A stretch of 64,000 nt of DNA, taken from contig CM037870.1 of the NCBI GenBank assembly GCA_021292105.1, positions 65,866,515 through 65,930,514 on the forward strand. The letters are read 5' to 3'. The notes beneath the pieces are model-generated. The model searched no databases. It worked only from the letters and a program-made list of their open reading frames with translations, and was not told where the DNA came from. Source of the DNA: Anadara kagoshimensis. Taxonomy: Eukaryota > Mollusca > Bivalvia > Arcoida > Arcidae. Positions 55,746 through 64,000 of this stretch are shown here, piece by piece. Made by a program: the position numbers and the translations under genes. Every line of letters starts with the position of its first letter. Within the stretch, counting starts at the first letter, position 1.

Positions 55746-57313
55746 ACAAGATGCCCATGGACCTGATACGCTCACCTGATAAATAATGGCTAGCTGATAG
55801 ATTTCAAGAAAAAATAAATACTGAAACCCAATGACATTTTTCTATACATCAAAATGATCGTTGTATCAATACCTACAACATTTTAACATACATGCCTATA
55901 CAAAAAGTTTATAGTTTTCGAGATAATTAACCATTTTGGTATTGTTTCGCATCTGTGACCTTGACCTTTGAACCCATGACCTTTTTCTATACATCAAAAT
56001 GATTGTTGTATCAATACCTACAACATTCTAATATACATGCTAATACAAAAAGTTTATAGTTTTCGAGATAATTAACCATTTTGGTATTGTTTCACATCTG
56101 TGACCTTGACCTTTGAACCCATTACCTTTTTCATCGTTGTATCAATACCTACAACATTCTAATATACATGTCTATACAAAAAGTTCATAGTTTTCGAGAT
56201 AATTAACCATTTCGGTATTGTTTTGCATCTGTGACCTTGACCTTTGAACCCATGACCTTTTTCTATACATCAAAATGATCGATGAATCAATACCTACAAC
56301 ATTCTAATATACATGCAAATACAAAAAAGTTTATAGTTTTCGAGATAATTAACCATTTCAGTATTGTTTCGCACCTGTGGCCTTGACCTTTGAACCCATG
56401 ACCTTTTTCTATATATCAAAATGATCGTTGTATTAATACCTACAACATTCTAATATACATGCTAATACAAAAAGTTTATAGTTTTCGAGATAATTAACCA
56501 TTTCGGTATTGTTTTGCATCTGTGACCTTGACCCTTGATTTCATGACCTTTTTCTATACATCAAAATGATTGTTGTATCAATACTTAGAACATTCTAATA
56601 TACATGCCTATACAAAAAAGTTTATAGTTTTCGAGATAATTAACCATGCAAGTGTGACATTGACCTTTGAACCCATGACCTTTTTCTATACATCAAAATG
56701 ATTGTTATATCAATATCTACAACAATGTAATATACATGTCTATACAAAAAGTGTGTAGTATTCCAGATAATAGTTAAAATCAGAGGCCAAAAAAATTAAG
56801 TCATGACCTTCACAATTGACCGACCTCATTTTGAAGATAATTACAAGAATATGTCAAAACTGAAACCCCCATGTCATTATCTGGTCAAATAGTCAAGTTA
56901 TTACAATTTGAAGCTATTTTACGATTTTTTTCAAAATTAATCGCAAAAAACGCGTAACCTATTTTTTGTCCGAATTTCACAAAATGAACAAACTATAGGC
57001 TTAAGACCCTAGAGAAGCCAACTATCATATCAGAATCTTTCTCCAATAATTGGTTTCGGAGAAGAAGATTTGTTAAGATTTTTGCACCCCTAGGTCACCT
57101 TGACCTAGTTATGGTAGCCATGGCAACGCCATGAACAAATCTGAATTGCACCGGCCCATATATAGTTTTCACCAAGTTACATTGAAATCTGTCTTGTAGT
57201 TTCAGAGGAGATGTCGAAAATAGGTGTTAACGACGCACACACGCACGCGCGCACGCACATACACACGCTGCGCTATGCCATAAGCTCACATGACCTTTCG
57301 GTCAGGTGAGCTA
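55746..57313 (-). mobile_element. Helentron-like element H4 with long 145-bp-type array
   Basis: The left end AAGATGCCCATGGACCTGAT is a one-base-worn version of the palindromic terminus; the right end is the hairpin AGCTCACATGACC TTTC GGTCAGGTGAGCT. About six satellite units of 140-145 bp contain GTGACCTTGACCTTTGAACC. The core corresponds to that of H1 and H2. It splits LINE relic D. Confidence 0.8.
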
Positions 57314-57327
57314 AAAATGGCCATTTT

Positions 57328-57690
57328 TTAATGTATTTTATTTTGTATAAAATGGAATATGACATTATCAATGTGCGTGTCCCATTTCAGTTCTTTGTGG
57401 GTGTTGAGTCCCAGGTTTTTTGCAGAGTCGGCAGTGTTGAGAGCCTGGCCGTGAATCGTGTAGTTGCTGATGAGTGGTTGTTTCCTTTTGATGACTCTTA
57501 AAATCTCGCATTTATCTAAATTCAAGCTCATCAGCCATTTGTTCTCCCACTGTTGAAGTTGTTTGATATCTTCTTGCAGTATTGCTTGGTCTTCCGGTGA
57601 TCTTATCTGTCTGTAGAGTAAACAGTCATCTGCAAAGAGTCTGGTCGTGGATCTGACTGGTAATGGTAGGTCGATGAAGGGTGACAAAAC
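57328..57690 (-). mobile_element. LINE relic D, RT catalytic part
   Basis: One open frame holds DLPLPVRSTTRLFADDCLLY, RQIRSPEDQAILQEDI, WLMSLNLDKCEILRVI, and KNLGLNTHKELKWDTHI. The FADD catalytic box is intact. Sequence N-terminal to DLPLP is deleted after VLSPFI. Together with 55,166-55,700 it forms one split element. Confidence 0.85.
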
Positions 57691-57719
57691 AGAGTAAACA
57701 CGTTATGCGTACTTAGTAA

Positions 57720-58560
57720 ACCACTAGGTCATGGTAAATATCTCGACATAAGTATCTCGACATTTTGTGCTATTTATCGAAACTTTTTATTTTACTATCA
57801 CAACTTTCCATCATATGTCTCGACTTGTCGTAATATTCGCAATAGTTATTTGTATTTTTGCAATCATTATATTTTTTATTCGGAATCGTATTTCGTATAT
57901 ATTCGAATAAGTATTTTACGCGTACAGAAGCCCGTTAGTTCAAGGCCATGAAATATTTACTACCTTATTTTATCTTACGGTCGCAACATAATAGCTAGAT
58001 AAACATCATAAAGCTAGCTACTTGTAACTGGCCACTAGTAGCTGACTATGTGTAGAAGGTTGTTGGTTGGGTTAGTGTTGTTTTACGTCATATCAGCTAT
58101 TTATATTGATCTTATTAACCACATACTACTTTGTGCGGTGCGTGAGTCTGTGCAAGTATTCCAGAGCTACTATAGGTATTCCAAAATCTGTTGACAGTGA
58201 GCTGAAAATCCGACGGACTTATGAATTATAAAATATTGCATCTTATCTCAAACATAACTCCGCCGTGGGCCTATCCCAACACAGAAAACATGTGTTGCTT
58301 CAAAACTTAAGAGTAAGAGTAGAGTATCAATAAAAGCAAATAAATCGGCCAGAAAGTCAACAAGCATAGTACATGGTGATCTCTATCAACAAATGATTGA
58401 TTGGAAGGCGGGGGTATCGGGTTCGATTCTCAAGTTTCAACTTGTCAAAATGCATAATAATAAAGTGGTTGTCAGGACCATATCTGAATGCGTTACTTAT
58501 TCAACATTCGACAATATGTTCCTTTAACTTGTTAAACATCCAACCAAACGATTATTATCA
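57720..58560. other. AT-rich repeats; stray 36-bp minisatellite monomer
   Basis: 57,730-57,945 contains CGCAATAGTTATTTGTATTT and CGAATAAGTATTTTACG, which correspond in inverted form to text at 59,610-59,880. At 58,013-58,045 a GTAACTGGCCACTAGTAGCT monomer of the LIM-intron minisatellite appears. A partial SINE B tail (TTGGTTGGGTTAGTGTTGTT) is at about 58,060-58,110. Confidence 0.5.
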
Positions 58561-58564
58561 CATT

Positions 58565-59010
58565 TCACGATGAATTGTCACTACCAAGTATGGTAACTCC
58601 CAGTGCCTCGAAACACATTAGCTTAAATCATCAATGTAAGCACATACCATTATACAGTATATTTTATATAGACAGAAAGTACAGTGCCTGAGCAAAGTGA
58701 AGCTTTCACTGTGCTGAAAATATTTCGAAATATCATTTTGTAACACTATGCTTTAAGCCAATGTGTTCCGAGACACTTGGGATAACCGTACTTGGTAGTG
58801 ACATTGCCTACAGAGTATTACAAAATATACTTCGAAAGATTCAGTACAGCGAAGGCTTCACTAGTATGCTTCACTATGCTCGAATACTTTACTCTCCGAA
58901 CATATGAAATATCCCGTGTAATGATATATGTGCTTACATTGGTGCTTTAAGCAAATTTGGTCCTAGGCACTGAGGATGACCACACTTGGTAGTGACATTG
59001 CATACAATTT
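58565..59010. repeat. ~440-bp foldback repeat with a third internal arm
   Basis: The left arm (TGTCACTACCAAGTATGGTA to CAATGTAAGCACATA, 58,575-58,652) is the inverse of 58,930-59,003. A further copy in the right-arm orientation is at about 58,748-58,812 (CTTTAAGCCAATGTG to CTTGGTAGTGACATT). No ORF. It may be a compound foldback MITE. Confidence 0.75.
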
Positions 59011-59204
59011 AATTGAGTGTAATACATATAGTTTCTTATTCAATGTTGAATAGGTAACGTACTTCAGGTATCCTCCCGGTATACAATTAATCTGTGTGTT
59101 TTTTGTTAATACGAATTAACAATTTGAAGAATATATATTGAACATGATGTACCTGAAAATGATTATCTTATAGTCTTGTTATAAAACATTTATTTCTTTA
59201 AAGA

Positions 59205-59270
59205 ACTGATTACTTGTAGTAAACTTTTTCCCAGAGGTGAGTAACTTTTCTCCCACAAGTAACTGCATCT
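59205..59270. repeat. Stray degenerate monomers of the 36-bp minisatellite
   Basis: CTTTTCTCCCACAAGTAACT at 59,235-59,258 and a less exact GTAAACTTTTTCCCAGAGGT just before it match the array at 35,900-37,590, 22 kb away. Confidence 0.6.
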
Positions 59271-59609
59271 AATGTAAACTTTGACGCACGCATACGAATC
59301 ATGGTGCCTCTCATCACCTAGGTTTGGATCCCACTTGGACAGATTCTAGTTTGCCGGTGCCGGTGGTTTTTTTCCATATTCCGATTTCCTTCACTATCTA
59401 AAAATGACCACCTTGATATGAGTGATAGAATTTGACTGAGTTGTGAAAAACCATTATCTAATCCAATCCACTTTAAAAGGTAACTGATTGTAGTGAACTT
59501 TTCTTTGCTTGTCTTACAAGAAGTAAGTTGCATATAATTTAGTTCCGCCGCAAGATAATAACTTGCGGTCGCAAGATAAAATATTTTCTATCAGAAATAT
59601 TTTCACAAC

Positions 59610-59885
59610 CTTGCACAAGCGGGCTTCCGTAAAATACTAATTCGACATAAGACAAACCACTTCGAAAACACGATATAATTACTGCGAAAATACGAAATAA
59701 CTATAGCGAATATACGCAATAATAATTCAGAAGTTCAAAATGCTATTTCTTCAAAAATACAAATAACTATAGCGAAAATACGAAAAACTTTTTTTCGAAA
59801 ATGTGATAAAACTATTGCGAATATACGATATACTATTTCGAATATACGAAATAACCTTTTTTACACATGTCACCTTACGGGCTCC
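59610..59885. repeat. Element built of short CGAATATACGAAATA-type iterations
   Basis: GGGCTTCCGTAAAATACTAA at the left is followed by six or more variants of CTATAGCGAATATACGAAAT about 25-40 bp apart and then GTCACCTTACGGGCTCCG at the right. The block has no coding frame. Related inverted text lies at 57,730-57,945. Confidence 0.55.
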
Positions 59886-60299
59886 GTTGAAACCTCATAC
59901 CAAAGAAGAAGAATTTAGATGATGTATACTACTAAATTTAATTTTTGACTGCTCGATTTTACACTTAATTATACAAAAAATTAGTCTGATAAGTGATGCA
60001 AAACCTGAATTGCGATCATTCAAAGTCCTAAGTGAAACATCACAACAGCGACTTTACCCCCTAATTTATTTTAATAAAAGTAATTTATAGCCTTTTTAAA
60101 ACTACCTATAAGATTTAAAACACTTAAAAGAAGTTAAAAGACATTTTTGGTGGAGAAAGTTTCAATTTATGATTAGTTAAAAATGATGTCATAGCGTTTC
60201 ACCATATGAAAACAGAAGTGTTTACAAATAAAGCGATAAAAAGTGCCCTAAATTAAGTCACGTGGTGATAAAATTCACACTACACATATCGGTATCAGT
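59886..60299. other. No feature seen
   Basis: AT-rich DNA without ORFs or repeat edges. Confidence 0.4.
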
Positions 60300-60505
60300 G
60301 TAGGAGTGTGGCGGCGTACTGACTCGGTGATCTAGCAACTTAAAGTCGCCCCGAGTGTGTGCTAGTACAAGGCAGACAATACAACACACTTGCATTTCAC
60401 AAGCATAGTATATACACAAAATTGTTCATAGATTAATCCATAGGGATTATTGAAATATTTCTCGTCGCGAATAGCTGAAAAATTGCTGATGCGAGAAAGA
60501 GCGTA
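60300..60505 (+). repeat. Family B SINE, 5'-truncated
   Basis: It matches the complement of the 25,531-25,916 copy: GTCGCCCCGAGTGTGTGCTA, ACAAGGCAGACAATACAAC, and the tail TCGCGAATAGCTGAAAAATT. The tRNA-like head is missing. Confidence 0.8.
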
Positions 60506-62200
60506 TTTAAAATTCAACTATATGTAATTGTTCAACATTTTTTAATGCTGGAATTATACAATTCCCTAAGATTTAATGTCTACGAAAGATCTGCAAATAA
60601 TTCTGCCTATAATACTGAAAATTTCATAAAAATCGGCCGAATAATAACTTCAAAATGAATGTTTTATTGTGTATAAGTTAAATAAAGACAGGTGCTGGTT
60701 TTTTTCTGTGGTCATTTTTTGATGACACAGTAATGATGACGTTACAATCTCGGCGCAGCGTTGACGTAATTTGAACTTTTCCGTGACAGCAAGAGGGTTA
60801 AGAAATATATATATTTAACCAGAAGGTTCTAATATACTTCGCCATACACAATAATTTATTTATTTCACAATAAATAGACTATTTATTATTTTATTCGATT
60901 TTTTTAAAATACAGCTTATTCATTTACTGTTTATTTAGCCTATTTCGGAGAAAGCAAGATCGCAAAATACTCTATAAATTTCAATACGACGGGTACAAAT
61001 CAATGATTCTTTTACTCACAAGAGCCGAGTCGTAACTGAAAATTTCTGTTTCGGTTCCATCCTTGCTTAATATATCATTTTATGCGACAAAATATAACCT
61101 GGGTGGGTGTTTACAATGGTAATATTTTTTACGAAATGGCGTGGTTCTTTATGTTACGTAGTCATGACGAAAGAGTCGACTATTTACGTAGGTTAGTGCA
61201 GCTCAAGAACGGATTGATGTTTGCGTAACTGGGATGACCAAACTCGATTTAATATAGTAATAAAGTGAACTACCTTTCTGCATTTTCAAACTTTTGAAAA
61301 ACATTTACGTAAATTCAAACTTTTAAACTCAACCCGACCTTTGAACTACCATTCATTGTACCCCTCGAGAACCTACGTAAATAATAAATTCTTGCGTCCT
61401 CATTACGTCACACGAAAGACTCCGCCATTTTGTCAAAATGTTTACCATTGTAAACACGTTTTGGTGCAATAAAGGAGATATAATGCATGGGTTAGATCGA
61501 AATAAGGACTAAGAAATAACGACTCGGCTAATGTAAGTAAATGATTAATTGATTTTTAACCGTGCCATTCAAATCTTTGAAATATTAGCGTTATTCCTTT
61601 CTCTTCAGCAGAGTAAACGGACAGTAGTTGACCTTTGGAGCTTAAACAAAATTTGTATTTTGTGTTTTAGGCAACATTTCATAACTTTCTTTTTCAAATG
61701 TTAACTGTGTATATATATATATTAAAAACGCATCTTATTATAATAATTAATATTTATATTTGAAAGTTGTTTAAGGTTCCTTGCACATTGTAAAATATCA
61801 GAAATTAAAATAATTCCGAGAAAATGACATATAATTTTAACGTTTTTACACACTAAGTTTAACACTAAGATAACGAGAAGAAAACGAAAGCTCAGCTATC
61901 GAGTGGCCGAGTTATAGACACCTAGTGGACGAGAGACAGAGAGTAGCTGTCGAGATACAGCCAACTAGGGGTCGATGTGAACAGTCGATTTACCACTAAT
62001 TCGTTAGCTTGGTGTTAAACTTTCGACAGGTATGTACTGTACATTTTCTATGTATTTATGAAGATACAATAGTACAGACCCATCAAGATGTAACACAGAG
62101 CTTACGTAAAGAGAGTTAGAAAAAAGCTTGACTGCTGAGTGGTCGAGATATGGACAATTAGTGACAGAGATAACGTTTGATAAATTTTAGACAGGTATGT
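60506..62200. other. Intergenic sequence, no gene supported
   Basis: No exon is recognised. The stretch 61,860-62,200 contains two similar GAGTGG(C/T)CGAG.TAT phrases and two ACAGGTATGTACT phrases (about 62,028 and 62,191), suggesting a diverged duplication of about 165-245 bp. Confidence 0.4.
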
Positions 62201-62214
62201 ACTCTATCTATATA

Positions 62215-62428
62215 TCAGTCCTGTAGTTCTCTCTCCAACCAACCAGGGACTGTATATTTATGTTCGTTCAAAAATTCAGACAACTGAGCATTGTAATGGC
62301 GATAATACGCCCTTAAATACTCCATTGCTTCTTCTTCCATTGGTGGATAGAGACGTCCTTTACCCTTATGTAAACATTTAGTTGTATTCGTTGTTATTTG
62401 GCAATAAAATCCTTTCTTAGAGTCAAAT
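62215..62428 (-). CDS. Terminal exon of a heparan-sulfate-type sulfotransferase gene (partial)
   Basis: After acceptor ATTTTGTCTTACAG the exon encodes 70 residues and TGA at 62,217-62,215: FDSKKGFYCQI, KCLHKGKGRLYPPMEEEAME, YLRAYYRHYNAQLSEFL, YTVPGWLERELQD. The order KGF.C....KCL.K.KGR.YP, a hydrophobic helix with YY..HN..L..LL and a final PxWL is the C-terminus of Golgi sulfotransferases of the NDST / 3-O-sulfotransferase type, where the lysine/glycine segment helps bind PAPS. NDST fits best because of the length and PxWL ending. Upstream exons are not found to 64,000, so the gene runs off the window. Confidence 0.7.
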
Positions 62429-64000
62429 CTGTAAGACAAAATTATGTAAAAGTTAATAAACACGTTTGGCATATTGTATTTTTGTTTAATATTTCGTTTT
62501 GTGATCTAAAATAAACTTCTTGGCAGTTCACTAGCTATACTAGTTTTAATCTGGTTCATTACTTTTTGGCCAAGAATAAGTGATATAAGGATTCTTCAAA
62601 CATGTTATAGTACATAATCCAGACATCATGGATATATTTTACCCAGTTGCTAGAGACACATCATATTCTTAACTTGACCCTATGCTAAGTGGCAGTTGTT
62701 ACATCACTGTCAAATCCAAGTATACATTTTGTATGTGGTTGCTAAAAACATTTTGCATATTTATTTCATCTCTAAGTATATATGACTTTGTCTTTGACCT
62801 AAGTTTGACTCAAACTGACACTCCCGAAATCATTGAATCAATATGGCTTCTAAAGATCTGTTGTATTATTTTACTTGGTTTGAAAGATCATAACCTTTGA
62901 CATTGACAATTGGTGAATCCAAATGTGTATGGCTGCTTTTAACTTTTTTGATGGTTGCCATGAACAGGGGCTGGATAAAACTTGATCATGATCGATCTTG
63001 ACCTCTGCCCTCAATCATACGCTCGTATCATTTACAAATGTCAGAAGTGAAAACCTTGCCGCTCAACTATTATTAAAGATTCACTGATATGGACAAACAA
63101 TTTCTAAAATAATTTCTCTGAACACAAAGCGCCACATATTTTTCGATGGAATTTCACTATTTGTAAACACTATACTCATTTAGACACTGGAGAAGCTGAA
63201 AATCGTGCCAGTTTTTGTACGGCGTTCACGACAGTGAAAGCGTACATTGCTATCGCTTTCTGCTAAGAAGATCGGGCTTCTTTTCTATGAAATAAGTACG
63301 CATGGAAATAGTGCGCCTGGTAAATGAACGTGAAAGAAATATATCTGTTTTATCGTGAGATATGTATTCTGAGACGGGTAATGCATTTGGTTACATATGT
63401 ACATATAGAATAAATTTTCGGATTATATTTCGGAATCTAGTAAAGTATTACGGCGGGATGCATCAAATAACTTGTGCAATCTGGCGAACTGATCTCGTAA
63501 ATACAATAAAAAGTAGTCCGGGAAGTTTGCATTCTACGATGTAAAATCATAACTTTTTATGAAAAAAAAACAACAACGACAGGTGGATTTAACTAATTCT
63601 TTATGAAATCTAAGGTAATTTTAATTTATTTTAAGGGTATAATAAAGTATTTTGGTATTTTGCGGTATTCTGTCATATTTCAAAACTGATTAATCGATTA
63701 CATTTCACTTCCGTGAAAGGGAGATAAATCGTACAGTGTCGTGTGCAAACTGAGCATGTGGATTTTAAATTTGGAAGTAAAATTAGCGTGAATATTGTCA
63801 ATGATAATTAGCAGATTATTAAAAACCAGACTTAACAGCAAATGATCCAGTTACATACTAACGCTAGAAGGAACCCTCTCATAGCAGCGGTCGGTCTGCT
63901 TTCTCTACCCAAAATGACAAACAACGATCGATCAGGTACAATAATAAAACTTTATTAAATTTTAATTACTGATTGTCTTAATTTTTCATATATTTATGGA
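62429..64000. other. Intron of the sulfotransferase-like gene or intergenic DNA
   Basis: No PAPS-binding or other sulfotransferase exon is recognised on the minus strand, and plus-strand ORFs at 62,682-62,900 and 63,362-63,544 show no motif. A short (A)n with CAACAACGAC is near 63,570. Confidence 0.4.

Overview
This is a 64 kb stretch of intron-rich, AT-rich animal nuclear DNA. Spliced genes, tRNA-headed SINEs, LINE, mariner and pogo-like relics, and satellite-bearing elements full of AGGTCA motifs suggest a marine invertebrate, most likely a bivalve mollusc. That assignment is inference. I see no bacterial operon, CRISPR array, rRNA or plausible functional tRNA gene.

Four host gene models or pieces are supported, all on the minus strand. 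(1) A complete zyxin/LPP/TRIP6-family focal-adhesion gene has nine coding exons between 49,835 and 32,182. It was built by following reading phase through GT-AG junctions and gives 542 residues: an N-terminal tail with three FPPPP motifs, three LIM domains and a C-terminal TEL. (2) A three-exon gene at 25,461-19,508 encodes 408 residues that I do not recognise. (3) A terminal exon at 62,428-62,215 resembles the C-terminus of a heparan-sulfate-type sulfotransferase; the rest of the gene lies to the right of the exon. (4) A likely first coding exon at 5,786-5,670 ends in a strong splice donor; the rest of the gene is not visible. A small plus-strand fragment at 21,111-21,299 recalls the P2X7-like C-terminal domain of invertebrate proteins (weak).

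Layout. 1-2.7 kb: SINE end, microsatellites and a plus-strand LINE. 2.8-5.5 kb: a 2.67 kb DNA transposon with long TIRs and a 9-bp target duplication (MULE-like). 5.7 kb: candidate first exon. 6.2-6.5 kb: SINE with a perfect 14-bp TSD. 6.7-14.8 kb: a nested, duplicated retroelement block (LINE within LINE, duplicated, one copy then hit by an ISL2EU/Harbinger-like transposon). 15.5-17.1 kb: first of four Helentron-like elements with tandem cores. 19.5-25.5 kb: orphan gene, with a 35-bp minisatellite and a long hairpin in intron 2 and two nested SINEs just upstream of its ATG. 27-32 kb: no gene, three copies of a 235-bp MITE. 32.2-49.8 kb: the LIM gene, whose introns hold two Helentron-like elements, a 36-bp minisatellite with higher-order repeats, a TCA-rich block, a mariner fossil and a pogo-like deletion derivative. 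50.3-51.6 kb: a mariner with intact ends and a ruined transposase. 55.2-57.7 kb: a LINE split by another Helentron-like element. 57.7-62.2 kb: repeats and foldbacks. 62.2-64 kb: the sulfotransferase-like end and non-coding sequence.

The most interesting structures are the four elements that share terminal hairpins but carry two unrelated satellite cores; the 775-bp pogo-like element whose only ORF is a DNA-binding N-terminus ending in its own terminal repeat; the MULE-like element with a doubled left end; and the LINE/LINE/duplication/transposon nest, whose events can be ordered. All exon boundaries were read by eye and were not checked by database search or transcript data.
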